This document shows, one piece after another, positions 25,315 through 34,060 of a DNA stretch of 64,000 nt. The notes beneath the pieces are model-generated. The model saw only the letters and a program-made list of their open reading frames with translations. It made no database searches and was not told the origin of the DNA. Both the position numbers and the translations under genes were made by a program. Each line of letters starts with the position of its first letter. Position 1 is the first letter of the stretch. The stretch lies in the NCBI RefSeq assembly GCF_005491705.1, contig NZ_CP028092.1, positions 3,348,001 through 3,412,000 of the forward strand, read 5' to 3'. The stretch is from Pontibacter sp. SGAir0037. Lineage in GTDB: Bacteria > Bacteroidota > Bacteroidia > Cytophagales > Hymenobacteraceae.

Positions 25315-26277
25315 TTATTTTTTGTAACGCAGGTACTGGTAAAGCTTCCAGAAAGATCTCAGCCTTACCTGCTTATCCAGCATGAATTTAAAAATGCTGC
25401 CGGTTTTACTGCTCCCCTTCAACTGCTGTAGTAATAGCTGCAGGGCCTTGGCTTCTTCAAAATTTTCGGTAAAAACCGCATGCCGCAACTCATACTTTAC
25501 CCGGTGTATCAGCGCCTGTTTCTCTGAATTATTTCTAATAAGGCCCGCTGCTTTGTAACATACTTTAACAGTTGAAGCTAACTGCCTATCACCTTTCTTG
25601 TAGACTTGCTTTGAGAGCGACCTGGCATGCAGCCGCCGTTTTGTAAGTACCTGATCCAGGTAAAAGTACAGGTACTTTCGTGAGGATCTGATCCAGAAAT
25701 CGAAGTCTTCATAAGCCAGCATTGTATCGTACCCTTCCAACTCTTCTAAAACAGCACGTCGTATCATCATGGTAGGCGGAGAGATAAAATAACGCTTTAG
25801 CAAAGGTATAAATACATCTCCCGAGGGTGCAAAACTTTGCAGCCGCCCCTGTTTATCCCGCTTATAATGGAACCCAATCGGTCTGGATTGCTCGTCTATT
25901 AACTGGGCATCGGTATACACAACCCCGTACTGCGGCCCTAATTGCTCAAATGCCCGCACCTGCTCAGCCAGGCGCTCAGGCAACAAAACATCATCAGTGG
26001 CAAAATCAATAATATAGTCTCCTTTGCAGGCTTTCCAGGCCATGTTAAAAGCCGCGCAGTTTCCGATGTTCTTTCCTGTGCTGATGAATTTGACTTGCGG
26101 GTGTTGCTGCACATACTGCTTTATAAGTGCAGCGCTGTTGTCTGTACTGCTATCATCTACCACTATTATTTCTATAGCAGGATAGGTTTGCGCTAAAACC
26201 GAGTCGAGTGCTTCGGCCAGAAACCGTGCATGGTTATAGCAAATACAAATAACAGAAATAATAGGCAGAGGGTGCAT
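25315..26277 (-). CDS. Family 2 glycosyltransferase
   Basis: A 320-residue inverting glycosyltransferase (GT2) with the classical start ISVICICYNHARFLAEALDS, the VVDDSSTDNS nucleotide loop (about 38-47), ATDDVLLPERL for the DxD-type metal site (about 95-105) and the AYEDFDFWIR acceptor-side motif (about 198-207). The C-terminus is basic and may touch the membrane. Last of three tightly packed leftward genes (12-base gap after the aminotransferase). It could transfer the amino sugar made by the two upstream genes, which is inference from the operon. Confidence 0.92.
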   Translation of the reverse strand: MHPLPIISVICICYNHARFLAEALDSVLAQTYPAIEIIVVDDSSTDNSAALIKQYVQQHPQVKFISTGKNIGNCAAFNMAWKACKGDYIIDFATDDVLLPERLAEQVRAFEQLGPQYGVVYTDAQLIDEQSRPIGFHYKRDKQGRLQSFAPSGDVFIPLLKRYFISPPTMMIRRAVLEELEGYDTMLAYEDFDFWIRSSRKYLYFYLDQVLTKRRLHARSLSKQVYKKGDRQLASTVKVCYKAAGLIRNNSEKQALIHRVKYELRHAVFTENFEEAKALQLLLQQLKGSSKTGSIFKFMLDKQVRLRSFWKLYQYLRYKK

Positions 26278-26289
26278 GGGTAGCGGTAA

Positions 26290-27411
26290 TTAACGTTGCT
26301 GGTTAAAATAGTGTTTGATACCTGCTATAACGGCCTCCTGCTCCGCCTCCCGCATGCCCGGAAACAAAGGAAGACTCAGGCAGGTAGCAGCCAGTTCTTC
26401 TGCTACAGGTAAACTGCCGGGTTTATACCCAAATTGCCTGTAAGCTTGCTGCAGGTGCACAGGCACAGGGTAATGCGTGGCAGTTTGCACTCCAAGTTGC
26501 TGCAGCCATGCCTGCAATGCATCCCGGTGCTTCGTCCGGATACAGAAGATATGGTACACATGCTCACAATCCTGTTCTGTAAAAGGCAAAACCAGATCGC
26601 CGGTATTACTTAATTCTTGCAGGTAAACAGCAGCCAAGCGCTGCCGCTCCCGGTTAAGCAGTTTCAGGTATTTAAGCTTTACCTCCAGCACTGCCGCCTG
26701 CAGTGTATCCAGGCGGGTGTTAATGCCAACCAGCTCGTGCCGGTATTTTTTTAACCCGCCATAGTTACGATACATGCGCATAAAATTGGCCAGGCCAGGT
26801 TCAGAAGTTACCACAGCGCCTCCGTCTCCTATAGCTCCTAAATTTTTGGTGGGGTAAAAACTAAAAGCGCCTGCATGGCCTATGGCGCCTGCATATTGCT
26901 GCTTATACCGGGCGCCGTGTGCCTGAGCAGCATCTTCCAGCACCTGCACATTTGCCTCTTTGGCCAGGTTCAACAGGCTTTCCATGGCGCAGGTTTGCCC
27001 ATACAGGTGCACCGGTACGATAGCCTTGGTTTTAGATGTTACCCAAGGGGCCGCACCTGCTGCAGTCAGGTTATAGGTATCAATGGCTGGTTCGGCAAAA
27101 ACAGGAATAGCACCTGCCTGTACTACGGCGTTAGCGGTGGCTATAAAGGTATTAGCAGGCAATATCACTTCGTCTCCTGGCTGTATGCCCATTGCTTTCA
27201 GAGCAACTACAAGAGCATCATAGCCGTTGCCTACACCTACGGCAAAACCAGCCCCGATAACTTTAGCAAAAGCCTGCTCAAAATCTGCTACTGCGCCTCC
27301 GAGTATATACTGTTTTTCGTCTAGCACCTGTAGCAGTGCGTTTGTCACGCTGCCTTCTATTCCGGCGGGCCAGTCTCTGAACTCAAAAAAAGGAACCTTA
27401 CCTGCTGCCAT
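26290..27411 (-). CDS. DegT/DnrJ/EryC1/StrS family sugar aminotransferase
   Basis: PLP-dependent enzyme that aminates a keto-sugar nucleotide. The 373-residue length and the motifs GNGYDALVVALKAMGI (about 62-77), VHLYGQTCAM, EDAAQAHGA (PLP-binding Asp) and SFYPTKNLGAIGDGG, with the lysine that bonds PLP, are typical. In 3-amino-sugar pathways such an enzyme (FdtB type) acts on the product of an FdtA-like isomerase, and a divergent FdtA-like gene lies seven bases upstream here. The exact sugar cannot be told. Confidence 0.93.
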   Translation of the reverse strand: MAAGKVPFFEFRDWPAGIEGSVTNALLQVLDEKQYILGGAVADFEQAFAKVIGAGFAVGVGNGYDALVVALKAMGIQPGDEVILPANTFIATANAVVQAGAIPVFAEPAIDTYNLTAAGAAPWVTSKTKAIVPVHLYGQTCAMESLLNLAKEANVQVLEDAAQAHGARYKQQYAGAIGHAGAFSFYPTKNLGAIGDGGAVVTSEPGLANFMRMYRNYGGLKKYRHELVGINTRLDTLQAAVLEVKLKYLKLLNRERQRLAAVYLQELSNTGDLVLPFTEQDCEHVYHIFCIRTKHRDALQAWLQQLGVQTATHYPVPVHLQQAYRQFGYKPGSLPVAEELAATCLSLPLFPGMREAEQEAVIAGIKHYFNQQR

Positions 27412-27418
27412 ATCACCA

Positions 27419-27832
27419 CTACTTAAAGGCTTTCGTTACATGCGTCTGAAACTCCTGATAGTCCCGGATATAATCTTCTTCAGAGAAATCGGTAGAAGTT
27501 AAACAAACAGCCATCGCGCCATCCTGAAATGAGAGCCTAGTCCAGCATAATGGCGGAATATAAAGCCCAATAGCAGGCGAATTGAGTAAAAAAACTTGCT
27601 GCCCCTTTCCCCACTCCGCCTCTACCCTAATCGCTCCCTGAACTGCTACTAGAACTTCCTGTGTCGCTTTATTGGCATGATTACCACGTACAACTCCTGC
27701 CGGGATGTTATAAGTCCAGAAAACGCGCTTTACCTGGAAAGGCAGTTTCTCTGCATATTGAGTGGTGGCAATATAGCCCTCTACTGCGCTGCCTATTTGA
27801 TCAAATTGTATAAGGTAAGGCTGTTGCAACAA
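27419..27832 (-). CDS. FdtA/WxcM-like cupin, catalytic-type His replaced
   Basis: A 137-residue cupin related to dTDP-4-keto-6-deoxyglucose 3,4-ketoisomerases (FdtA). FdtA carries RGxHAHK with two histidines; this protein reads RGNHANK (residues 49-55), with His at 52 and Asn at 54. The Tyr-Tyr pair found just before it in FdtA is Phe-Trp here (38-39), and the N-terminal Arg-Gly is missing. The later GLYIPPLCWTRLSF and DEEDYIRDY-like parts (SEEDYIRDYQEF) match the family well. The start is TTG: there is an in-frame stop two codons upstream and no ATG. It leads an operon with the aminotransferase (7 bases) and GT2. It may be an altered isomerase or a sugar-binding protein. Confidence 0.85.
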   Translation of the reverse strand: MLQQPYLIQFDQIGSAVEGYIATTQYAEKLPFQVKRVFWTYNIPAGVVRGNHANKATQEVLVAVQGAIRVEAEWGKGQQVFLLNSPAIGLYIPPLCWTRLSFQDGAMAVCLTSTDFSEEDYIRDYQEFQTHVTKAFK

Positions 27833-28053
27833 TCTTTATCAGGTTTGTTAGTGGCAAATTAACTATTGCTCGTCCAAATTAAAAATTAGAATTGATCTTC
27901 AAACTGATTGTTTACCTCTACCTTATCCGTATGCACCATAATCTTTTGAAAATGATAAACTAAATACACGTTGCTGGCCTTACGTTAAAGTTCCCTTTCT
28001 GCTAGTTAATTCCTAATTTTTAATTAATCTTTAATTTGGCGAAGCACTTGTTG

Positions 28054-28061
28054 TACCTTTG
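28054..28061 (+). promoter_or_regulatory. Candidate promoter for the yigZ gene
   Basis: -7 TACCTTTG matches TAnnTTTG; an upstream TTTG at 28035-28038 is 15 bases away, slightly short for the -33 element. Predicted leader about 26 bases. Confidence 0.5.
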
Positions 28062-28093
28062 CTCCACAATGGCTCCACACCAAAGAAGGCCAC

Positions 28094-28693
28094 ATGGAAG
28101 ATACATATTATACGATTGCATCGCCAAGCGAAGGCTTATACAAAGAAAAAGGAAGCAAATTTATTGCGCTTGCCTACCAGGTGCATTCTGAAGAAGAAGT
28201 AAAAGAAATAATGGCCGGGCTCAAAAAAGAATACTACGATGCCCGCCACCATTGCTACGCCTATAGCTTAGGAGCCGATAAAAGCCGTTACCGGGCCAAC
28301 GACGACGGAGAGCCGAATCATTCGGCAGGAGATCCTATACTGGGCCAGATCCGTTCTGCAAACTTGAGCAATGTGTTAGTTGCAGTGATCAGGTACTTTG
28401 GAGGCACCAAACTAGGTGTGAGCGGCTTAATTAACGCTTACAAAACAGCTGCTGCAGAAGCTATTGCCAGCGCCACCATTATAGAGCGGCACGAGACAGC
28501 CCTCATGCAGGTGCACTTTACCTACCCGCAAATGAACGACGTGATGGGCCTGATAAAGGAATACAATCTCCAAATTAAGGAGCAGCAGTTTGAACTGGAG
28601 TGCCTTATTACCTTGGAAGTAAGGAAGGAGCAACAGGAAGACGTAAAGGCCAAACTCGAAGATTTAGATGCCGTAGAAGTGGCAGTACTGTAA
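28094..28693 (+). CDS. YigZ/IMPACT family protein (UPF0029)
   Basis: A 199-residue protein with the conserved YDARHHCYAYSLG stretch (about 47-59), a DDGEPNHSAGDPIL motif and VRYFGGTKLGVSGLI, all hallmarks of the YigZ/IMPACT N-terminal fold. A small ferredoxin-like C-terminal domain follows (about 140-199). The eukaryotic relative IMPACT regulates translation via GCN1; the bacterial role is not established. The start ATG has a promoter 26 bases upstream. The corA gene follows on the same strand. Confidence 0.92.
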   Translation: MEDTYYTIASPSEGLYKEKGSKFIALAYQVHSEEEVKEIMAGLKKEYYDARHHCYAYSLGADKSRYRANDDGEPNHSAGDPILGQIRSANLSNVLVAVIRYFGGTKLGVSGLINAYKTAAAEAIASATIIERHETALMQVHFTYPQMNDVMGLIKEYNLQIKEQQFELECLITLEVRKEQQEDVKAKLEDLDAVEVAVL

Positions 28694-28914
28694 ACCACTG
28701 AACCAGGTTCTGCCAGGCATAACCTAAATAGCTGTCAGCCTTATCAAAGAATTACTCATCTGCTTTCTTAGTACAATTTCAGTACTTGCTTATATTCGCT
28801 TTGGAGGCAGAGCTGGTGAAGCGGTTTTTAGCTGCGAAGCAGCGCTACGTGGCAAAGATGCAGGCATTTTACAGGATATTTGCAGCATACAGGATGAATA
28901 TTAAACAAGCTCTT

Positions 28915-30042
28915 ATGGCTAAAAGAAAAACACGCAGGTCGAGAAATAAGATTCTGGATAGGAAGGCAGGCAACAGGCCTGGCCATTTAGCAGTACCTGC
29001 CGAGGCCTTCACACCCCGTTTTTTCCTGATTTCCTTCCACGACCAGTTTTTTGAGGAGAAGGAGTATGCTACGTATGAGCAGTTGAAGCAGCGTGTACAC
29101 GAATTACCCGATGCCAGACACTGGATCGATATCAGGGGCTACAACAGCCAGGGCCTGTTCGAAAAGTTAGTTGCTGATTTTAAAATTCACCCGCTCCAGA
29201 TGGAGGACGTGCTTAACGATTACCAAAGGCCGAAGGTTGAGCAGGACCAGGGCAGGCTGTTTATTATTACCCGCATGTTGCGCTGGTCGGCTGAGCAGCA
29301 TATTCTGGAGGATGTGCAACTTTCTGTTTTTACGGGCTCTAATTATGTGCTCACTCTGCAAAGCGATTACGACGATTGCCTGAACCCTTTGCGCGACCGT
29401 ATCAGGTCAGGCTTAGGTGTCATACGGCAGCGGCCCAGCATCTACATTACTTATGCCATCCTGGATGTGGTGCTGGATTTTTACTTTCCTGTTATAGGCA
29501 AGATAAGTTCTTACATGGAGGAACTGGAGCAGACTATTCTGGAGCAGCCCTCCAAGCAAACACTGGGGCAGGTACTGAGCCTGAAGAATGAGCTTATCAG
29601 GCTGCGCCGCATTGTGTGGCCGGAGCGGGATAAGATGAATGAGCTATTGCGTATGGATGAACATATTATACCTGCCAGCCTGCAAATCTACTTCCGGGAC
29701 GCTTATGATCACACAATTCAGTTAATCGACCTGATTGATAGCCATAAAGAGATGACTTCCAGCTTAGTGGAGCTTTACATGTCCACAGTCAGTAACCGCA
29801 TGAACAACATCATGAAGGTGCTTACTATTATCTCCAGTATATTTATACCTTTAAGCTTTGTGGCAGGGGTATATGGCATGAATTTCTCACGGGAGGACCC
29901 GGAAACAGGCGAAGTGTTCCGTTACAGCATGCCCGAACTATACCAGCCTTTCTCCTACCCAATCCTTCTTTTTATAATGACGGTTTTAGTGGTTCTTCAG
30001 CTTTATTTCTTCTACCGCAAAGGCTGGTTTAAGAGCTTTTAA
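28915..30042 (+). CDS. corA: Magnesium/cobalt transporter CorA
   Basis: Pentameric channel for Mg2+. The 375-residue form begins at the ATG at 28915, giving a basic N-terminus MAKRKTRRSR; a TTG at 28786 would add 43 residues not typical of the family. The cytoplasmic funnel domain includes KFxIHPLQMEDVLNDYQRPK. The C-terminus has two membrane helices and the pore signature YGMNF (GMN) before the second, followed by a short basic tail. Its gene is separate from yigZ (about 220 bases apart) and converges on the 908-residue envelope protein gene. Confidence 0.93.
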   Translation: MAKRKTRRSRNKILDRKAGNRPGHLAVPAEAFTPRFFLISFHDQFFEEKEYATYEQLKQRVHELPDARHWIDIRGYNSQGLFEKLVADFKIHPLQMEDVLNDYQRPKVEQDQGRLFIITRMLRWSAEQHILEDVQLSVFTGSNYVLTLQSDYDDCLNPLRDRIRSGLGVIRQRPSIYITYAILDVVLDFYFPVIGKISSYMEELEQTILEQPSKQTLGQVLSLKNELIRLRRIVWPERDKMNELLRMDEHIIPASLQIYFRDAYDHTIQLIDLIDSHKEMTSSLVELYMSTVSNRMNNIMKVLTIISSIFIPLSFVAGVYGMNFSREDPETGEVFRYSMPELYQPFSYPILLFIMTVLVVLQLYFFYRKGWFKSF

Positions 30043-30172
30043 GGCTTGCAGCTATAGCAGAGTTACATTACCTGCCAATGTGCTTACCGGTAAGCAATGC
30101 AACCTGGCTGCTAAAGTATTCATGCGCCTGTCAAACAAGAGTTGCTATCAGGCTTATAGCTGGTGTAATGCT

Positions 30173-32899
30173 CTAGTTTGGCAGCCTGAAGCTCAAGCGC
30201 TTTAACTCTCTTCTGTACACTTTGTATAGGGTGTAGTTGTTGGCTGCTTCGTTAAAGAAGATGTTTACAGGCTGATTACTTTCAAGTGACCTGCCACCTA
30301 TTAATGCTGCGCGGGCATCGTACAGGTAGGTTTTCTGAGGGCCGGTTTCTGTAATGGCATACACCCGTTTATCGCCTCCGAAGTGAAAATATTGTACAAT
30401 CTTAGGAGCTGAAGTAACATAGTTCTTTTCAAAAATCTCTTCCAGGTCCTGGTTAAATACGGCAACTTTACCTAAATCCTGCCTTACAATAATAAACGAC
30501 CTGTTGCTGTTATCCGGTACCAGCTCAAACACGGCCCGTTTGCTTGGCCGCAGGAGCTGTTCTCGTCGCAACACAGTTCCCTGCAGGTTAAACACCACCA
30601 CTTCGCCATACCTGGTAACTGTAGTGATTTCTGTTCTTCTTAAATCGGCACCTGCTTTTGCTATAGCGCCAGAGTTAAGCGGCACCCTTAAGCTAAAAGG
30701 AAAGCCAGGGTATGTTTCTCCTTCTTTATTCAGTGCATACACATAGCCGTTTTCAAGCAGCACTAATATAACATCCAGCCCTCCGACACGAATATGCTGC
30801 GGTTCGGCAGCTAACCTGTAGTCCAGACGGCGGGGCTGCCAGCCAGGCATGGCATTGCCCCTGAAATCGTACATATACAGGTTGCCCAGGTTATCATCAG
30901 CCAGAAAACGATAGTTACCATCCTTCTCGTAGTCAAACACCGAAACCCGCTGCACACGCAATGTATCAGTTAAATTAAAGGGGAAGTTCTCTAGTTCCTG
31001 CCCCTGGTTATTGATGGCATGTATCCTGTTTGAGGTGGCAAACACATACCTCAGTTTTTTATCTGGCCCAACTTCAATTTGCTTTATTGTACCCCGCACT
31101 GCACCGGATAATGTATCGGCCCAGCCTCTGGTGCCGGCTGCCGTAATGTTGTGCAGCACATTGGCCGAATCCTGCACCACTACTTCTCTGCTTCTATCTA
31201 CCGCATTGTTAACCGGGAAAGGCATTGAAACAATTCTGCTGTTAAACGGAAGCGATAACTCCTCTTCGAAACCTGCCTCACCTGCTACAGCGGCACGTTC
31301 CTGCCTTCTAAAAAGGAAGCTGGTGTAGTACTGGTTTTCAACCTTGGAAAACTGCAGGCTTACCTGATTGAAGCGTTTGATCAACGAGGAATGCTGCAAG
31401 AGATCTTCCCTGTTTTCTTCCTGCATGTAACGGCTCAGCACATACCAGGCATTTACAGTGTTTAAGAACAAACTGAAATTCCCATCCTGCAGTGTTTCTT
31501 CCAGAAAAGCCTTTTGTTGCACCGATCTTCCCCATACATGATCGTTGGCTATATCATCCAACAGTGAGCGTAATGTGGCTATTTCAGAAGAGAAAAGCAG
31601 ATAATCGCCTACCTGCACCACATAGCTCTGCTCAAAGCCTGTGAAAAGCTGCCCAAACAATTGCGCGGGCAGTTCAGGCACATCCAGCAAGCTTATGGTG
31701 GAGTTACCGTACTGCTCGCTAAACTCCTTTTCTTTCTGCACCTCACTTACCTGGCGGCTTAATTGTGCCAGCAGGCTTCTCATATGTTCTTGGTTACCCA
31801 TGCGGGCAAACACAATTTTCTCAGGACTGGTATTGATGTTGTAAGACTCCAGGTAAACCAGTGCCAGTTCCTGCCTGAAATTTTTCGACAAACTATCTAC
31901 TGTGGCAGCGTAAGCAGCTTCGGTTTTAATTTTATCCTGCGAATCGTCCTGTAGCTTAGCCAGCTGGTTTATTCCGAAATGAAACATAAGGGCGGTCCTG
32001 TTTGGCAGATACTCCTTCACCTGGAAAGGCCTTGCCGCAACAGGGTTCATCTTATTGTGCAAAGAACCCTGCAGGTCCTCAGGGTTAGAAAAGCCATTCA
32101 GGAAGATCTTATTCCGCTCCAGCTTCAGTTCCAGCATACCGTTCCGGCAAAAGCTCGACAGAAAACGAACCTGCGGCATAATATCTTCCCGCACAAAAAG
32201 GCCGAGCACATCGGGCAGCTCCCTGTAATTGATAAAAACGTTGGCATAGATGTCTGGCTGTGTCAGGTAATTCGTGTTTCTGAAGTCGGCTGCAACAGAC
32301 GTTTTTACTCCCCTGTTTATCCTTCGCACAATTTCCTCGATCAGCACAGGTGAGGCACTCAGAATAATGTTGTTATGGTAGGAAAAGTAGGTAAAGCTGG
32401 TATTGAGCTGTGTATTGGTTATATCGGTAAGTAAATACCCCTGATAGTCGCGCGACTCCTCCTTAAAAATAGTACTTCTGGCTACATTTTCTGTTAAGGT
32501 GCGCAGAAACCGGTGTTCACCTACCGAAGCAACAGGTATATAGTATACCATTTCCATGTCTGTTCTGGCTACTACATGCACCGAGGTAAGAATATTTTTT
32601 TTATCAAGGAAACGAGCCAGCCGCTGATTGCCGGGTGACAGGCTATCCAGCCAGGAAATATTTTCCTGGAACCGCTGTACAGCGGGCAGCACACGAAAAC
32701 TCTCCCACAGCTCCGTTTGGTTAAGGTGCTCTAGCAGTTGGGTATGATTGTTTGTTTCTACTACAAGTGCAGCGTTCTCAGGCACTAAATCCCAGAGGTT
32801 TATTTTTTCTCTGGCATCCTTCCATCTGTTAAGACCATAATAGGCCAACGATGCCAGCACAACAAATCCAAGAAAGATAAATAAGATGCGTTTTGCCAT
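30173..32899 (-). CDS. Membrane-anchored envelope protein with C-terminal propeller-like repeats
   Basis: A 908-residue protein with one N-terminal membrane helix (about 4-24, ILFIFLGFVVLASLAYYG) and a large periplasmic part. The first 500 residues resemble the DUF3352 type region seen in other Bacteroidota proteins (WDLVPENAALVVETNN; LFLNTVNAWYVLSRY). The last 330 contain repeats with strand-turn patterns (IHAINNQGQELENFPF; VYALNKEGETYPGFPF; VVVFNLQGTVLRRE; VAVFNQDLEEIFE) that look like blades of a beta-propeller. Their GxxxxGFPF pairs recall PQQ-like or FG-GAP-like repeats. Function unknown. It stands alone and is preceded by a GTTAG-rich repeat tract. Confidence 0.75.
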   Translation of the reverse strand: MAKRILFIFLGFVVLASLAYYGLNRWKDAREKINLWDLVPENAALVVETNNHTQLLEHLNQTELWESFRVLPAVQRFQENISWLDSLSPGNQRLARFLDKKNILTSVHVVARTDMEMVYYIPVASVGEHRFLRTLTENVARSTIFKEESRDYQGYLLTDITNTQLNTSFTYFSYHNNIILSASPVLIEEIVRRINRGVKTSVAADFRNTNYLTQPDIYANVFINYRELPDVLGLFVREDIMPQVRFLSSFCRNGMLELKLERNKIFLNGFSNPEDLQGSLHNKMNPVAARPFQVKEYLPNRTALMFHFGINQLAKLQDDSQDKIKTEAAYAATVDSLSKNFRQELALVYLESYNINTSPEKIVFARMGNQEHMRSLLAQLSRQVSEVQKEKEFSEQYGNSTISLLDVPELPAQLFGQLFTGFEQSYVVQVGDYLLFSSEIATLRSLLDDIANDHVWGRSVQQKAFLEETLQDGNFSLFLNTVNAWYVLSRYMQEENREDLLQHSSLIKRFNQVSLQFSKVENQYYTSFLFRRQERAAVAGEAGFEEELSLPFNSRIVSMPFPVNNAVDRSREVVVQDSANVLHNITAAGTRGWADTLSGAVRGTIKQIEVGPDKKLRYVFATSNRIHAINNQGQELENFPFNLTDTLRVQRVSVFDYEKDGNYRFLADDNLGNLYMYDFRGNAMPGWQPRRLDYRLAAEPQHIRVGGLDVILVLLENGYVYALNKEGETYPGFPFSLRVPLNSGAIAKAGADLRRTEITTVTRYGEVVVFNLQGTVLRREQLLRPSKRAVFELVPDNSNRSFIIVRQDLGKVAVFNQDLEEIFEKNYVTSAPKIVQYFHFGGDKRVYAITETGPQKTYLYDARAALIGGRSLESNQPVNIFFNEAANNYTLYKVYRRELKRLSFRLPN

Positions 32900-32918
32900 G
32901 GCAAGCTTTGTCAGGCTA

Positions 32919-32926
32919 CAAATTTA
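32919..32926 (-). promoter_or_regulatory. Candidate -7 element for the 908-residue protein
   Basis: The minus strand reads TAAATTTG, matching TAnnTTTG; predicted leader about 13 bases, within the range seen for other genes here. Confidence 0.4.
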
Positions 32927-32939
32927 ATCGAAATAAAAG

Positions 32940-33002
32940 AGTTAGGAAGTTAGAGCGGTAAAAAGTTAGCAAGTTAATGCGTTAGAAAATTGTTTGTTAG
33001 TG
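32940..33002. repeat. GTTAG-rich degenerate tandem repeat
   Basis: Five copies of GTTAG or GTTAA spaced by irregular 4-10 base steps, beginning AGTTAGGAAGTTAGAG and ending GTTTGTTAGTG. It lies in the 279-base space between two divergent genes. The last unit also occurs before two other leftward genes (8151, 27843). Confidence 0.55.
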
Positions 33003-33178
33003 TAGGTACCGCCTTATTTTAGCTCAGATTCTTCAGCTTTATTTTTAACCGGCCACGTATACAAGGTCGAAGAGAAAGAGGCTCATCCGATCGGGTAATA
33101 GCTGGTACAGCATTGCTGATCTGAGCCTGTCAATTCATTAATAATTTACTGTTCATATTTTGTTAATATAAGAATCTC

Positions 33179-34060
33179 ATGTTCCGAATCCTGCTACCAG
33201 TAGATTTTTCTGAAAGCTCAGACAATGCGTGCGAATACGCGCTTAGTTTAACAGAAAAGGTACCGAATGCCCATATTGTGTTGCTGCACTGCTTTTATGA
33301 TTACTTAGCCGATGCCGACAACACAATACCCGCAGATGAAGAAGTAGTTGCTTCGGAAGTGATTACAGAACGGGTTTTATACCGCAACCAGGCGGATGCC
33401 CAGGAGCAGCTCGAGCAGTTGCACCAAACGCTTCTTAGGGAATCAAGGGCAGCAGGCTCACATGTACGCATTGAACCTGTTTTTATGAATGGCGTGGCAG
33501 AGGAAGTGATAACAGAGGAAGTTTCCCGCTTTAAACCCGATATTATTATAATGGGCACCAAAGGCGAGACTAATATATCCCGCTCTTTCTTTGGCACCGT
33601 TACCACGCAGGTGATAGAAGATGCCAAAACGCCTGTACTTACTGTACCTCTGCACCACGAAGTACGCGCTATCAGTAAAGTACTTTATGCCACAAATTTC
33701 GATCAGGCAGATGTAAATGCCATTACCACACTTGCAGAACTGCTGGCGCCTTTCAAGCCTTCGATATTATGTGTACATATTTCCAATGATGGCGACGAAG
33801 ACCAAGAAAAGCTGCTTAAACTCAAAGATGAACTAACTGCCACTACGGCTGCCCATCCTATTCAATTCGCCCTGCTGGAGGGTGATGATGTAGCAGAAGC
33901 GCTGCAGGCTTTCGGCTCTAAACAAGCTGTAGACCTGATTGCGCTTACCACACATGAGCGCAGCACCTGGAACAGCATCTTTAAACCGAGCCTGGCCAAG
34001 AAGATGGTTCTGCATACCAACTTACCCCTTCTTATTTTTCACAGCAGCCAGACGGTTTAA
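33179..34060 (+). CDS. Universal stress protein, tandem UspA domains
   Basis: A 293-residue cytoplasmic protein with two UspA domains (about 1-150 and 158-292). The first opens RILLPVDFSESS and carries the ATP-binding GTKG-x9-GT signature (GTKGETNISRSFFGT, about 126-140), so it can bind ATP. The second has no such motif (ALTTHERSTWNSIF) and is probably a non-binding partner. Such two-domain proteins support stress survival in many bacteria. The 3' end overlaps the stop of the leftward ATP-grasp gene by four bases. Confidence 0.92.
   Translation: MFRILLPVDFSESSDNACEYALSLTEKVPNAHIVLLHCFYDYLADADNTIPADEEVVASEVITERVLYRNQADAQEQLEQLHQTLLRESRAAGSHVRIEPVFMNGVAEEVITEEVSRFKPDIIIMGTKGETNISRSFFGTVTTQVIEDAKTPVLTVPLHHEVRAISKVLYATNFDQADVNAITTLAELLAPFKPSILCVHISNDGDEDQEKLLKLKDELTATTAAHPIQFALLEGDDVAEALQAFGSKQAVDLIALTTHERSTWNSIFKPSLAKKMVLHTNLPLLIFHSSQTV

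Noticed and set aside
28786-28914. In-frame TTG extension of corA
   Set aside because: The added 43 residues lack family similarity, and the ATG at 28915 gives a typical length.
30081-30096. TGCTTACCGGTAAGCA palindrome between corA and the 908-residue gene
   Set aside because: It is symmetric but short and has no T run; it may be chance or a weak terminator, so it was not listed.
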